The position numbers were made by a program, and so were the translations under genes. From Streptococcus plurextorum DSM 22810 (GTDB lineage: Bacteria > Bacillota > Bacilli > Lactobacillales > Streptococcaceae), in assembly GCF_000423745.1 (NCBI RefSeq), contig NZ_AUIO01000005.1:62001-126000 (forward strand): 64,000 nucleotides of DNA, written 5' to 3'. The notes under the pieces were generated by a model that saw only the letters and a program-made list of their open reading frames with translations, was not told the DNA's origin and did not search any database. Below are positions 16,874 through 27,067 of this stretch, piece by piece. Position 1 is the stretch's first letter, and every line of letters begins with the position of its first letter.

Positions 16874-19693
16874 CTATTTTCTCTTAATTTCTTCCATGAT
16901 GTAGGCTTCAATAGTATCATCCACCTGAAGATCATTATAATTTTCAATCATAAGACCTCCCTCACGACCGTTTCCGACTTCTTTAACATCATCCTTAAAG
17001 TGTTTAAGGCTTGCTAATTTCCCGTCAAAAACAACCACTCGGTCACGAATAACACGAACACTTGCATCACGGGTCACCTTACCAGAGATAACCATGAATC
17101 CACCGATAGTACCCACTTTAGATACTTTGAAGGTTTCACGAATAAGAGCTTCACCAATGATTTTTTCTTCAAATTCTGGGTCAAGCATCCCTTTCATTGC
17201 ATCTTCAATTTCTTCAATAACCTTGTAGATGATGCTGTGTAGGCGGATTTCAACATCGTCCGCATCTGCTTGTGCACGTGCTTGCGGGGTAGGACGGACA
17301 TTAAATCCGATAACGACCGCGTTTGAAGCTTCTGCCAAAGTCACATCAGACTCACTGATAGCACCAACAGCTGAGTGAACCACATTAACTTTAACACCTT
17401 CAACTTCGATTTTAAGCAGTGACGCTGCCAAAGCCTCAACAGATCCTTGTACGTCAGCTTTGATGATGACATTAACCGTCTTCATTTCACCAGCTTTAAG
17501 GGTGTCAAAGAGGTTATCAAGGCTGACACGTTGTGTGTTTTGACGTTGTTTGAGAAGGGCACGTTTAGCACGCTCTTCACCAGCAGCACGCGCAGCTTTT
17601 TCATCTTCATAGACAGCAAAATGATCTCCGGCCATAGGCGCTTCGTTAAGTCCCGTGATTGAGACTGGCATCGAAGGTTCTGCTGTTTTGACACGACGGC
17701 CTAGGTCATTGGTCATGGCACGCACACGTCCAAAGGTATTACCAACAACGATAGGGTCTTGAACATTGAGCGTTCCTTGCTGAACAAGAAGGGTTGCGAC
17801 AGCTCCTTTTCCTTTATCCAAACGCGCTTCGATAACAGTACCGATAGCACGCACGGTTGGGTCTGCCTTAAGCTCTTGAATCTCTGCAACCAAAAGCACG
17901 GTCTCTAAGAGTTCTTCGATATTTTGGCCAAATTTAGCTGAAATTTCAACGAATTCAGAGTCTCCGCCCCAAGAAGTTGACATGATGCCATGCTCTGCTA
18001 ATTCACCAATAACGCGCTCAGGATTAGCACCTGGCTTATCAATTTTGTTGATAGCAACAATGATTGGTACATTTGCAGCCTTAGAGTGATTGATAGCTTC
18101 GATGGTCTGCGGCATAACACCGTCATCCGCTGCTACGATAAGAATAGTGATGTCTGTTACAGAAGCACCACGAGCACGCATGGAAGTAAATGCCGCGTGT
18201 CCAGGTGTGTCTAGGAAGGTGATTTTCTTACCATTTGCTTCGATTTGGTAGGCACCGATATGCTGAGTAATGCCCCCAGCCTCACCAGTTGCCACCCGAG
18301 AATTACGAAGGGTATCCAAAAGGGTTGTTTTACCATGGTCGACGTGTCCCATAATCGTAACAACTGGCGCACGTTCCACCATCTGATCAGGGTTCAAGTA
18401 GCCTTCTTCAACAAAGAAGCGTTCGATATCAGCATTATCAACCTCTACCTTAGCCTTTGCCTCAATCCCGTAATCCACCATGAGAAGTTCAATCGTATCT
18501 CCATCAAGCGATTGGTTTTGTGTCGCCATAACTCCCATCATAAAGAGCTTTTTGACAATTTCTGCCGGCTCACGTTTGATGCGCTTCGCGATTTCCGCAA
18601 CGGTCATGCCTTCTGTGTATTCAAATTCTTTTGGCAATTCATGAAACTTACGTTCTGTGACAGGTGCAGGTGCCGTAGTTGACTTGCCTTTTTTAGTTTT
18701 CTTATTATTCCAGTTGCTATTACGTTGATTTCTCACTTGGTTTTGACTATTCCACTTATTATTTTTTGTTTGCTTTGGTCCATCCTCATTGCGATAATCA
18801 TTATCACGTGATTTCTCTGGACGAGCTTTTTTACGACGCGTATCAACAGCCTGAGGGACTGGCTGCGATGCTTCTTGTGCGACTTTAGGAGGTCTTGTTT
18901 CAATCACAGGCGCTTGCTGTTGAACTTCTTCAACTTGCGCTTTTAGATTCGCTTGACGAGCTTGTGCTTGACGCTCCTGTTCTCTACGTTTGGCCTCTTC
19001 TTGCTCACGGAAACGAAGCTCGCTATCTCGTGAGTATTCGGCATTTTGTTCAGCTTTCAAGGCTGCTGCTCGCGCTTTAAAATCAATGCGTGGTGCAGAT
19101 GGCGCCGTCTGTTGCTGACGATTATCCTGACGAGGATCGCGCTTATCAAATCGATTTTGATGATCTGGGCGTCGATTGTCTTGACGGTTTTGATGCCCTT
19201 GCTCTTTACGAGCTCCGCCTTGCTGATGGCGCTGATGATCCTGTTTATGGTCACGACGGTCGTTACGGTTTTGATTGTGGCCGCTATTTTTTTGACGACG
19301 TTCCGCTTGTTCTTTAGCCTTAGCCTCACGCTCTGCTTTGAAGTTGCGGATTTGCGGGCGAACAGGAGCTGGTTTTGCAGCAGGTTTATTTTTATCTGCT
19401 GATTCTGCTTTAACAGCTTCAGCTACCTGTGGAGTTTCCGTCACCTTATCAGCTGCTTTTTCTACTTTAGGGGCAGTTGATTGTTCTGCCTTGGGTGCTT
19501 CTGCTTTTGGTGCTGATACTGATTTAGCAGCTCCGCCATTTCCAAAGGCATCAATAATGCGTTTAGCTCCTGCATCATCTACACTAGACGCGTGGGTCTT
19601 AACATCTAGCCCAAGCTCTAAAGCTTTAGCAACAACTTCCTTACTGGTTTTACCAATTTCCTTGGCAATTTCATTTAAACGTTTCTTAGACAA
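16874..19693 (-). CDS. infB: Translation initiation factor IF-2
   Basis: A 939-residue GTPase that delivers fMet-tRNA to the 30S subunit. The N-terminus has the IF2_N helix ([19 protein letters not shown]), then a ~250-residue linker rich in Lys, Glu, Gln, Arg and Asn, then a second IF2_N domain near residue 355. The G domain near 440-610 shows [17 protein letters not shown] and NKIDKPG. Domains II, III and IV follow. The start codon is TTG, supported by AGGAGG 7 bases upstream and by the family N-terminus. It lies 18 bases after ylxQ in the nusA operon. Confidence 0.97.
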   Translation of the reverse strand: MSKKRLNEIAKEIGKTSKEVVAKALELGLDVKTHASSVDDAGAKRIIDAFGNGGAAKSVSAPKAEAPKAEQSTAPKVEKAADKVTETPQVAEAVKAESADKNKPAAKPAPVRPQIRNFKAEREAKAKEQAERRQKNSGHNQNRNDRRDHKQDHQRHQQGGARKEQGHQNRQDNRRPDHQNRFDKRDPRQDNRQQQTAPSAPRIDFKARAAALKAEQNAEYSRDSELRFREQEEAKRREQERQAQARQANLKAQVEEVQQQAPVIETRPPKVAQEASQPVPQAVDTRRKKARPEKSRDNDYRNEDGPKQTKNNKWNSQNQVRNQRNSNWNNKKTKKGKSTTAPAPVTERKFHELPKEFEYTEGMTVAEIAKRIKREPAEIVKKLFMMGVMATQNQSLDGDTIELLMVDYGIEAKAKVEVDNADIERFFVEEGYLNPDQMVERAPVVTIMGHVDHGKTTLLDTLRNSRVATGEAGGITQHIGAYQIEANGKKITFLDTPGHAAFTSMRARGASVTDITILIVAADDGVMPQTIEAINHSKAANVPIIVAINKIDKPGANPERVIGELAEHGIMSTSWGGDSEFVEISAKFGQNIEELLETVLLVAEIQELKADPTVRAIGTVIEARLDKGKGAVATLLVQQGTLNVQDPIVVGNTFGRVRAMTNDLGRRVKTAEPSMPVSITGLNEAPMAGDHFAVYEDEKAARAAGEERAKRALLKQRQNTQRVSLDNLFDTLKAGEMKTVNVIIKADVQGSVEALAASLLKIEVEGVKVNVVHSAVGAISESDVTLAEASNAVVIGFNVRPTPQARAQADADDVEIRLHSIIYKVIEEIEDAMKGMLDPEFEEKIIGEALIRETFKVSKVGTIGGFMVISGKVTRDASVRVIRDRVVVFDGKLASLKHFKDDVKEVGNGREGGLMIENYNDLQVDDTIEAYIMEEIKRK

Positions 19694-19711
19694 ATCTTGT
19701 CCTCCTATTCT

Positions 19712-20020
19712 TTAGTCCATAAGAGTCCTCATTTTCTTTGTAAATCCAGCATCAACCACACAGACAACCTTACGAGGTTTTCCGAGGGACGTGCTTAATT
19801 CCAGTGTATCAAACACTGTGGAGACTTCTATTTTGTAATACGTGCTTTTGTCGGTTACTTTTTTAGTCAAATTTGCTGCAGCATCACGGGCTAAAAAAAC
19901 GAGTCGAGCTTCCTGATTTTGGATAGCTTTTATGACAAGTTCTTCGCCTGAAATAACTTTACCGGCACGTTGGGCAAGGCCCAGCAAATTTGACAGTTTT
20001 GCTTTATTAGTCATGATCAT
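19712..20020 (-). CDS. ylxQ: YlxQ, L7Ae-like RNA-binding protein
   Basis: A ~100-residue member of the L7Ae/L30e family: KLSNLLGLAQRAGKVISGEELV at the start, then LVFLARDAAANLTKKV and a C-terminal GFTKKMRTLMD. It presumably binds kink-turn RNA, and the family lies between ylxR and infB in most Firmicutes. Two in-frame ATGs two codons apart (20020 and 20014) are possible starts, and neither has a good Shine-Dalgarno. In most relatives this gene overlaps ylxR. Here 199 non-coding bases intervene, so translational coupling is lost. Confidence 0.9.
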   Translation of the reverse strand: MIMTNKAKLSNLLGLAQRAGKVISGEELVIKAIQNQEARLVFLARDAAANLTKKVTDKSTYYKIEVSTVFDTLELSTSLGKPRKVVCVVDAGFTKKMRTLMD

Positions 20021-20219
20021 ATTTTAATCTTTGCGATACCTTAGAACCTGTGAAGAGGTCACTCTCGTGATTGCACTCGATAGCCTTAGAAAACGCCTAA
20101 GCGGTGCAGGACTTTTTTCTTCCTAGCTCTCTCCAGGTTTTCTGATGCCACACTCAAACCTTGTAGGCACGGTTTCAGCATCTTTGATGCGACTTGGTGT
20201 CGCTTAGCGCTAAGAACTG
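20021..20219 (-). other. Non-coding 199-base spacer inside the nusA operon (ylxR-ylxQ)
   Basis: No ORF is present. On the minus strand it can form several small perfect hairpins next to each other, including GCGAC-ACCAA-GTCGC, GCATC-AAA-GATGC and AAACC/GGTTT. A structured mRNA element or the remnant of a small repeat is possible. No U-run supports a terminator. Confidence 0.4.
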
Positions 20220-20513
20220 CTACTCCAATCCCAACTCGCGACGTTTGACCTTATGGTCCACGTAGGCAATAAGATCATTATAAAAATCTTCTGGAACATC
20301 CATCGAGAAAGAACGATTGAAGACCAATTTTTTCTTAGCTAGCGCTGCTTCTTCATTGTCCAACTTAATATAAGCCCCTCGCCCGTTAGCCTTACCTGTC
20401 GGGTCAATAAAAACATGGCCTTCCTTGTTTTTGACAATCCGAAGCAAGTCGCGCTTATCGATAATCTCGCCAGAGACGACCGATTTTCGTAAGGGAATTT
20501 TGCGAGTCTTCAT
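20220..20513 (-). CDS. ylxR: YlxR (RnpM), DUF448 RNase P modulator family
   Basis: A 97-residue basic protein with the DUF448 pattern: TRKIPLRKSVVSGE, then KEGHVFIDPTGKANGRGAYI with the conserved GRGAY block, and a C-terminal helix. The family binds RNA, and in Bacillus subtilis the member RnpM modulates RNase P. GGAGG lies 9 bases before the ATG. It follows nusA by 17 bases in the operon. The usual N-terminal CxxC is absent in this sequence, which starts directly TRKIPLRK. Confidence 0.92.
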   Translation of the reverse strand: MKTRKIPLRKSVVSGEIIDKRDLLRIVKNKEGHVFIDPTGKANGRGAYIKLDNEEAALAKKKLVFNRSFSMDVPEDFYNDLIAYVDHKVKRRELGLE

Positions 20514-20530
20514 AACGGTCGTCCTCCTAA

Positions 20531-21706
20531 TTAGTCTTGGTTTTCTACTGCTTCAAACTCACTGTGGTCAGCATCATTAGCTGATGCTTCTACAGCTCCA
20601 GCCTCGTTTTCCCATTGTGCCAAGATTTCCTCATATTCAGAAGCTGACTTGATGTCGATGCGATAGCCTGTCAAGTGTGCCGCAAGGCGGACGTTCTGTC
20701 CACGACGACCAATAGCAAGCGATAACTTACTATCTGGCACGACAACCGTCGCACGTTTAGCATCTTCTGGATCAAAGATAACATAGTCAACTTCAGCTGG
20801 CGCAATAGCGTTGTAGATAAAATCTGCTGGATCTTCTTGCCACTCAATGACATCAATATTTTCTTCAACTGGGACTGACAAGCCTGTCTTGGCATCTGTA
20901 CGCATCGGGTGGAAGTTGCTGATAACCTTTTTGATGTTAGCTCCACCACGACCGACAATTGTACCGATAGCATCAACGTTTGGATTGTGGCTACGAACAG
21001 CTACTTTCGTACGATCTCCAGCTTCACGTGAGACACTCATGATTTCAACGGTGCCATCAAAAACTTCTGGGATTTCACGTTCCATGATGCGTTTGATAAA
21101 CTCAGGATGGCTACGGCTAACAAAAACGTTAACCCCTTTAGGATTATTTTCGACTTTGTAGACATAAACATCAATCATGTCATGAGATTTCCATGTTTCA
21201 CCAGGAATTTGATCCTGATGAGAAAGCTGAGCTTCTAAACTCCCGAGATTCACATAAATGAAACGCTGATCAAACCGTTCGACGGTACCTGTCATAATCT
21301 CGCCTTGATGTTGCATGTATTCGTTATACATGATTTCACGCGTCTGCTTGCGCATTTTTTCCATGATTGTCTGTTTAGCAGACTGCGCTGCCACTCGGCC
21401 AAACTCCTTTACAGACTCTTCAAAGCGGATTTTATCCCCAAGCTCATAGGCAGAACTAATCAGCAGGGCATCTTTGAGACTGATTTCAAGGCGTGAATCA
21501 AAGACTTCATCAACAACTTCACGAACTGTAAAAACTTGGAAATCTCCTGTTTTTTCGTTAAATTCAACGACACAGCTCTCTGATTGGCCATAGCGGCGTT
21601 TATAAGCTGATTTGAGTGACTCTGTTACCGCATCAATAATGTCTTCTTTTTTAATGTGTTTTTCTTCTTCCAAAACCTGGAAGGCTGCTAGCATTTCTTT
21701 GCTCAT
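20531..21706 (-). CDS. nusA: Transcription termination/antitermination factor NusA
   Basis: A 391-residue RNA polymerase-binding factor. The N-terminal domain starts SKEMLAAFQVLEEEKHIKKED, followed by an S1 domain near 135-200 (EIMTGTVERFDQRFIYVNLG) and two KH domains (GTIVGRGGANIKKV and LAIGRRGQNVRLAAH). An acidic tail ends it, without the C-terminal repeats of E. coli NusA. The open frame runs 13 codons further upstream. The ATG at 21706 is chosen because it matches the family N-terminus. No clear Shine-Dalgarno precedes either candidate. Confidence 0.95.
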   Translation of the reverse strand: MSKEMLAAFQVLEEEKHIKKEDIIDAVTESLKSAYKRRYGQSESCVVEFNEKTGDFQVFTVREVVDEVFDSRLEISLKDALLISSAYELGDKIRFEESVKEFGRVAAQSAKQTIMEKMRKQTREIMYNEYMQHQGEIMTGTVERFDQRFIYVNLGSLEAQLSHQDQIPGETWKSHDMIDVYVYKVENNPKGVNVFVSRSHPEFIKRIMEREIPEVFDGTVEIMSVSREAGDRTKVAVRSHNPNVDAIGTIVGRGGANIKKVISNFHPMRTDAKTGLSVPVEENIDVIEWQEDPADFIYNAIAPAEVDYVIFDPEDAKRATVVVPDSKLSLAIGRRGQNVRLAAHLTGYRIDIKSASEYEEILAQWENEAGAVEASANDADHSEFEAVENQD

Positions 21707-21920
21707 AATATAAGATATAGAGGGACAGTCAATTTCCATCATCAATAGAAAATTAGACGAGTCTGCCCAGCTTCTAGGAAACTTCTCTTTTTCCCTAGGA
21801 AATGAGTCCCGTATTCAGTTCCTTTCTATTCTTTAAACAACACCTCAGGTGTGTTCATTTTCGTTTTAAATATTAGGTAAATCAGAGCTAAGCTCTATGA
21901 CAAACTAGAGACAAACCCGA
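21707..21920 (-). other. Non-coding 214-base spacer between rimP and nusA
   Basis: Relatives usually have a few tens of bases here. The spacer holds an imperfect dyad around AACACACCTGAGGTGTT and a repeated CTAGGAAA/CCTAGG pair, but no ORF, promoter or U-rich terminator that I can support. It could be a leader controlling nusA, or a decayed repeat. Confidence 0.4.
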
Positions 21921-22406
21921 TTATAACTTTACAGCAAGTCTAGCCTTAGCTACGCTGCTATAGGGAATTTCTACCGTTTTCTGACGTGTTTTATCCAGAT
22001 AATCAAGAGTCAGGTTTTCTCCGTCAAAAGCTGTTAAATCGCCTTGAAAAACTTTGACCTTATCAATAACCTTATAAAGAGACACGTTGATATATTGCCC
22101 TACCGCTGCTGCCAATGCCTCTTTGGTCTTCAAAGGGCGTTCTAGTCCTGGACTAGACACTTCAAGCATATACTGAGCTGGGAATGGATCTGGCTTAATG
22201 GTATCCAGAAGTGGGCTGATAATATCGGTTAAGTCTGCCGTATCTTCAACCGTAATCCCTCCCGGTTTATCGATCAAAACTGACAGAACATAGTCCGAGC
22301 CCATCTTTTCGTACTCAATATCAACTAACTCAAAAGGTTCGGGAATAGCCGGACTGACAACTTCCGTGACTAATTCTACAACAGTTGCGATTATAATCAC
22401 CTCCAT
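21921..22406 (-). CDS. rimP: Ribosome maturation factor RimP
   Basis: A 30S maturation factor and first gene of the nusA operon. The ~160-residue protein shows [41 protein letters not shown] and [13 protein letters not shown], all typical. The start is unusual. The only ATG has no Shine-Dalgarno, whereas GGAGGTGAT lies immediately after it, inside codons 1-4. With normal spacing, translation would begin at an ATA or ATC at codons 5-6, just before ATVVELV, where many streptococcal RimP proteins begin. The ATG is kept as a provisional start. Confidence 0.9.
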   Translation of the reverse strand: MEVIIIATVVELVTEVVSPAIPEPFELVDIEYEKMGSDYVLSVLIDKPGGITVEDTADLTDIISPLLDTIKPDPFPAQYMLEVSSPGLERPLKTKEALAAAVGQYINVSLYKVIDKVKVFQGDLTAFDGENLTLDYLDKTRQKTVEIPYSSVAKARLAVKL

Positions 22407-22419
22407 TTTTTACATAGAC

Positions 22420-22493
22420 AAAGGGCAAGTTACTCACTCGCCCCTTTCTCGTATATTTTTAACTATTATAGCAACTTTTTCGAACTATTGCAA
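22420..22493 (-). promoter_or_regulatory. Promoter and leader hairpin of the rimP-nusA operon
   Basis: TTGCAA (22488-22493) and TATAAT (22465-22470) are 17 nt apart on the minus strand. The leader then contains a stem of about 11 bp, AAAGGGGCGAGT / ACTTGCCCTTT (22420-22447), just before the start region. It may influence translation of rimP. Confidence 0.65.
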
Positions 22494-22514
22494 GAAAAAG
22501 CTCTGTCTAACGAC

Positions 22515-23396
22515 CTATCCTTCAGCCACTTGTTTCGCCAAGGCAAAGTTTCCAAGGGTTGCTGAGCCATTTTCCGCAACAGCAGGTGTTACGATGTAGT
22601 CTTTCACGTCAGGCGTTGGCAGGTAGTCATTCATGAGACCGACAAATTTCTCACGCACACGGTTGAGCATGTGCTCTTGAGCCATAACACCACCACCAAA
22701 TACAATAACCTGCGGACGATAAAGTAGCGTCGCTTGAACAGCCGCTTGGGCAATGTAGTAAGCCTGCACATCCCAGACATCTGAATTGAGCTCAATCAAT
22801 TCCCCGCGAATGCCCGTACGACCTTCAAGAGACGGACCTGCCGCCAAGCCTTCCAAACAACCATTGTGGAAGGGACACATGCCGTTAAACTCATGTTTGA
22901 TATCATAAGGGTGTAGGGCGACATAGGTATGGCCCGCTTCTGTATGGCCTAAGCCACCGATAAATTCACCGTTTTGGATGGCCCCTGCACCAATCCCCGT
23001 ACCGATGGTATAGTAAACCAAACTTTTGACACCCTTACGAACCAAAGTCTCTCCGTACGCTGATGAATTAACATCCGTTGTAAAGTAGAAAGGAATATTA
23101 AACTCCTTTTTAATCAGACCAAGTAGATCAACATTTGACCAATGCTCTTTTGGAGTCGTGGTCACATAGCCATAAGTTTTAGAATTGGGATCAATGTCAA
23201 TCGGTCCAAAAGAACCAATGGCAATACCAGCCAAACGATCCTCATAGCGTTTGAAAAACTCTACTGTACGCTCAATCGTTTCATAAGGGGTTGTGGTTGG
23301 AAATTGCGTTTTTTCAACCACTTGAAACTGCTCATCACCGACAGCGCAAACAAATTTTGTCCCGCCTGCTTCAAGGCTTCCATATAATTTTGTCAT
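22515..23396 (-). CDS. scrK: Fructokinase (ROK family)
   Basis: Phosphorylates the fructose released from sucrose 6-phosphate. The 293-residue protein carries the N-terminal phosphate loop LEAGGTKFVCAVG, the central IGTGIGAGAIQNGEFIGG-type ROK signature, and a cysteine/histidine cluster CPFHNGCLEG expected to bind zinc. It follows the scrA gene by 93 bases on the same strand, so scrA-scrK is probably an operon. The scrB-scrR pair diverges from it. FGGGVMAQ near residue 240 is the adenosine-binding part. Confidence 0.93.
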   Translation of the reverse strand: MTKLYGSLEAGGTKFVCAVGDEQFQVVEKTQFPTTTPYETIERTVEFFKRYEDRLAGIAIGSFGPIDIDPNSKTYGYVTTTPKEHWSNVDLLGLIKKEFNIPFYFTTDVNSSAYGETLVRKGVKSLVYYTIGTGIGAGAIQNGEFIGGLGHTEAGHTYVALHPYDIKHEFNGMCPFHNGCLEGLAAGPSLEGRTGIRGELIELNSDVWDVQAYYIAQAAVQATLLYRPQVIVFGGGVMAQEHMLNRVREKFVGLMNDYLPTPDVKDYIVTPAVAENGSATLGNFALAKQVAEG

Positions 23397-23489
23397 GACA
23401 TTCCTCTTTAATTTATCTTGTTCTCTTTTATTATACCAAAAATGACAAAGAAAGGGCTGAGATATTACCCAGCACCTTACTTTATAGCC

Positions 23490-25433
23490 TTATTTGACTT
23501 CAACAAGTGAAGTACCTACTGTAACAGTTCCTTCAGCAACTGGAGAAACCTCTGCAAAGTCAGCTGTATTTGTCACGATAATCATCGTTGTGTCGTCAAG
23601 ACCTGCTTCAGCAATCGCTGCGCGGTCAAATGTCGCAAGAACATCTCCTGCTTTGACGCGTTGCTCAGCTTTAACCTTAGCATCAAAGCCTTTACCATCC
23701 ATAGAAACAGTGTCAATACCGATGTGAAGAAGAACTTCTGCACCTTTATCAGACTTAATGCCGTAAGCATGACCTGTTTCAAAAGCGATTTGGATAACAC
23801 CATCAACTGGTGAGTACAATGTGTCTCCGCTAGGTTTGACAGCAATACCTTTACCCATCGCACCTGACGAGAAGACTGGGTCGTTAACATTTTCAAGGGC
23901 AACAACGTCACCTTCAAGTGGCGATACAATGGTTTCTTGTGAATTAGAAATTTCTGTAGTTGCTCCAACTTGTTCTGAAGTCACTACAACTTGTTCTTGC
24001 ACAGCAACAGCTGCTGCAGTCGCTGCCTCATCTGCAAAAACTGCTGATGCTTTTGTCTTACCATAAGTGTAAGTAAAGATGAAGGCTGCTGCAAAAGCAA
24101 TCAACTCAGCAACTACATACATCGGAATTGAAGACGCTTTGATTGAAAGGAAACCAATGAATCCTGCAGCCCCAAGAGAGACAGCGATAACATGAGTCAA
24201 ACCTGCAAAAAGAGCACCGATTGCTGAACCTGCAAGAGCACAGAAGAATGGGAAACGATACTTCAAGTTAACCCCGAAGAGAGCTGGTTCTGTAATCCCA
24301 AGAAAGGCAGAAACTGCTGCTGAACCTGACAAACCTTTTGTTTTCGCATTTTTTGTCAAGAAATAGATAGCAAGAGTTGCAGCACCCTGTGCTACGTTGG
24401 CCATTGAGGCAACAACAAAAATGTAATCACCATATCCTGTACCGTTATTATTATAAGCTGACAAGAGTTGTGTCTCGATGGCTGGGAAGGATTGGTGAAG
24501 ACCAGTCATTACAATCAATGAGTAGGTACCACCAAAGATACTCATTCCCAACGCACCAGTTGTGTCGTACAACCAAACAATGGCATTGGTTATCCCATTA
24601 GATACTGTCAACATTACAGGTCCGATAACTGTAAAAGTCAAGAATCCTGTAATCATCACTGATAATAATGGTGTAAATGTAAAGTCAACTGCTGATGGTA
24701 ATTTCTTATGGAAGAATTTTTCAAGCGTTGCAAGAAGCCATACAGCCACAAGAACTGGTATAACTTGGTAGGCATAGTTTGTTTGAGCTACTTGGAATCC
24801 AAAGATATCCCAAAACGCTTCCTTACCACCCAAATCTGGCGTTGTCATGATCATACCAATAGCTGCACCGAGGAATTGGTTTGCACCAAAGCGTTTTGCA
24901 GCAGAGATACCTACAAGGACTGGTAAGAACATGAATGGCGCTGCTGACATCAATTGAATCATTGCAGAAATACCTTGAATTGCAGGGTACATTTCTTCAA
25001 TTGATTTTGGTCCAAACAAGTCTGGTGAGGTTAAGAAGTTACGAAGAGCCATCAATAAACCACCTGCAACAAGAGCAGGAATGATTGGAACAAAGATGTC
25101 TGACAACAACTTAATCAAATCCATCAATGGGTTGAATTTCTTGTCTTGCGCTACAATCTGTTTCAAATCATCTGTTGAAACTTCTTTTAAACCTGTAGCC
25201 TTGATGAGCTCTGCATATACAAAGTTTACATCACCAGGTCCGATAATCACTTGATATTGGCCATTTGTGCTAAATGTACCTTTGACATCTGCGTTATCAT
25301 CAAGTGCTTTTTGATCCACTTTTGATTCATCTTTCAAAACCAAACGAAGACGTGTCGCACAATGTGCTGCAGCAACAAGATTATCTTTACCGACTGCCTT
25401 AATGACTTCGGCAGCTACTTTACTATAATCCAT
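23490..25433 (-). CDS. scrA: Sucrose-specific PTS transporter EIIBCA
   Basis: Imports and phosphorylates sucrose to sucrose 6-phosphate. The ~647-residue protein has an EIIB domain (residues 1-85, active cysteine in [11 protein letters not shown]), a ten-segment EIIC membrane domain (about 105-460), a flexible Ala/Glu linker, and a C-terminal EIIA domain with the phospho-accepting histidine in [14 protein letters not shown]. The start is the ATG giving [15 protein letters not shown], the family N-terminus. The open frame extends 22 codons further but into the promoter. It is divergent from scrB with shared operators. Confidence 0.95.
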   Translation of the reverse strand: MDYSKVAAEVIKAVGKDNLVAAAHCATRLRLVLKDESKVDQKALDDNADVKGTFSTNGQYQVIIGPGDVNFVYAELIKATGLKEVSTDDLKQIVAQDKKFNPLMDLIKLLSDIFVPIIPALVAGGLLMALRNFLTSPDLFGPKSIEEMYPAIQGISAMIQLMSAAPFMFLPVLVGISAAKRFGANQFLGAAIGMIMTTPDLGGKEAFWDIFGFQVAQTNYAYQVIPVLVAVWLLATLEKFFHKKLPSAVDFTFTPLLSVMITGFLTFTVIGPVMLTVSNGITNAIVWLYDTTGALGMSIFGGTYSLIVMTGLHQSFPAIETQLLSAYNNNGTGYGDYIFVVASMANVAQGAATLAIYFLTKNAKTKGLSGSAAVSAFLGITEPALFGVNLKYRFPFFCALAGSAIGALFAGLTHVIAVSLGAAGFIGFLSIKASSIPMYVVAELIAFAAAFIFTYTYGKTKASAVFADEAATAAAVAVQEQVVVTSEQVGATTEISNSQETIVSPLEGDVVALENVNDPVFSSGAMGKGIAVKPSGDTLYSPVDGVIQIAFETGHAYGIKSDKGAEVLLHIGIDTVSMDGKGFDAKVKAEQRVKAGDVLATFDRAAIAEAGLDDTTMIIVTNTADFAEVSPVAEGTVTVGTSLVEVK

Positions 25434-25460
25434 TACAGTAAACTCCTTTAATTTTTTTGT

Positions 25461-25583
25461 GAAAGCGATTGACTTTCTGTTACATGCATAGTTTATCACG
25501 ACAAACAGAATATGTCAATCGTTTTGCAGAAATTTATTTTTTCTGCCTTTTTTCATTGATTTTTAAAAGGAAAACGTTTATCA
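25461..25583. promoter_or_regulatory. Divergent scrA/scrB control region
   Basis: For scrA (minus strand) TTGACA (25513-25518) and TAAACT (25490-25495) are 17 nt apart. Three CG-centred, LacI-type candidate operators are present: GAAAGCGATTGACTTTC (25461-25477), CAATCGTTTTGC (25516-25527, overlapping the scrA -35), and GGAAAACGTTTATCA (25569-25583, upstream of scrB). They are likely ScrR sites, and catabolite control at one of them is possible. Confidence 0.65.
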
Positions 25584-25630
25584 TATTAAGTGTAAGAATA
25601 TATAGAAGTTTACCTAGAAAGAAGACGATT

Positions 25631-27064
25631 ATGAATTTACCTACTGAAGTTCGCTACCGCCCTTATGCTGATTGGACGGCTAAAGAACGTGAAGCCATTG
25701 CTGAAAATGTTGCTAAGTCACCTTGGCACGCCACTTATCACTTGGAGCCTAAAACAGGCCTTCTCAATGATCCTAATGGTTTTTCTTATTTTGATGGAAA
25801 ATTCCACCTATTTTATCAAAATTGGCCTTTTGGTGCCGCACACGGCTTAAAACAATGGGTACATACCACATCAACTGATTTGGTTCATTTCAAAGAGACT
25901 GATACAAGACTGCTACCTAATCATGCACACGATAGCCACGGTGCTTATTCAGGTTCTGCCTATGAAATAGATGACAAGCTCTTTCTTTTTTATACAGGAA
26001 ATGTCCGTGATGCCAATTGGGTGCGTGATCCCTTGCAAATCGGCGCTTGGATGGATAAAGATGGTAATATTGAAAAATTTACCGATGTTCTGATCCAACA
26101 GCCTAACGATGTTACCGAGCACTTCCGTGACCCGCAAATCTTTGACTACAAAGGACAATTTTACGCCATCGTTGGGGCTCAGAACCTTGAAAAATCTGGT
26201 TTTATCAAACTTTACAAAGCTATTGATAACAATGTCAAAAATTGGGTTGAGGTCGGAAACTTAGACTTCGGTGGTACGGGTTCTGAGTACATGATTGAGT
26301 GCCCCAACTTGGTATTTGTAGACGACAAGCCAGTTCTCCTTTATAGCCCTCAAGGCCTTGATAAGTCAGAACTCGACTACCAAAACATCTATCCAAATAC
26401 CTATAAAGTTTTCGACAGCTTCAACCCAGAAACACCTGCTCTCATTGGAGAGGCCACTCTTGAAAACTTAGACTACGGCTTTGAAGCATATGCCACCCAA
26501 GGGTTTAATACACCAGACGGTCGCACGCTTATCATCAGCTGGATCGGGCTACCTGATATTGACTACCCAACCGATCGCTACGATTATCAAGGGGCAATGA
26601 GCTTGGTTAAAGTGCTTTCTATCAAAGATGGCAAGCTTTATCAAACACCTGTCGCTGACATGACCAAACTTCGCCAATCATCGACAGCTCTAATGAGCCT
26701 AGATCGTACCAACAACACTTATGAGTTGGAGTTTACTGTCTCAGCAGAAACAACAGCCGATTTGCTACTTTTTGCAGATGGTGATGGAAACGGGTTACGC
26801 CTCACCGTTGATACAAAGACAGGAAAGGTTATCCTTGACCGCTCGGCTTGCGGAGAACAATATGGACTCGAATATGGCAGCACACGCGAATGCACTATTG
26901 ACAAGCAAGAAACTTCTATCCGCCTCTTTGTCGATAAATCAATCGTGGAAATCTTTGTCAACGGCGGTGAAAAAGTCTTTACAAGCCGCGTCTTCCCTAC
27001 AGACAAGCAAAACGGCCTTGTCATCCCAAATGGCGTGACTGGCACATATTACGAATTAGGATAA
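25631..27064 (+). CDS. scrB: Sucrose-6-phosphate hydrolase (GH32)
   Basis: Cleaves sucrose 6-phosphate to glucose 6-phosphate and fructose. The ~477-residue protein shows the GH32 nucleophile block WHATYHLEPKTGLLNDPNGF, the FRDP motif in EHFRDPQIF, and the acid/base motif IECPNL, followed by a C-terminal beta-sandwich. The start is the ATG at 25631 (MNLPTEVRYRPY), because the longer open frame runs through the promoter region. scrR follows after 3 bases. Confidence 0.96.
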   Translation: MNLPTEVRYRPYADWTAKEREAIAENVAKSPWHATYHLEPKTGLLNDPNGFSYFDGKFHLFYQNWPFGAAHGLKQWVHTTSTDLVHFKETDTRLLPNHAHDSHGAYSGSAYEIDDKLFLFYTGNVRDANWVRDPLQIGAWMDKDGNIEKFTDVLIQQPNDVTEHFRDPQIFDYKGQFYAIVGAQNLEKSGFIKLYKAIDNNVKNWVEVGNLDFGGTGSEYMIECPNLVFVDDKPVLLYSPQGLDKSELDYQNIYPNTYKVFDSFNPETPALIGEATLENLDYGFEAYATQGFNTPDGRTLIISWIGLPDIDYPTDRYDYQGAMSLVKVLSIKDGKLYQTPVADMTKLRQSSTALMSLDRTNNTYELEFTVSAETTADLLLFADGDGNGLRLTVDTKTGKVILDRSACGEQYGLEYGSTRECTIDKQETSIRLFVDKSIVEIFVNGGEKVFTSRVFPTDKQNGLVIPNGVTGTYYELG

Positions 27065-27067
27065 GCT

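Noticed and set aside
19046-19402. Plus-strand frames opposite the infB linker
   Set aside because: They are antisense to the low-complexity IF-2 linker, with no start signals.
25443-25477. A catabolite-response (cre) site at GAAAGCGATTGACT
   Set aside because: Only the first half fits the cre consensus. It is reported as a LacI-type (ScrR) candidate operator.
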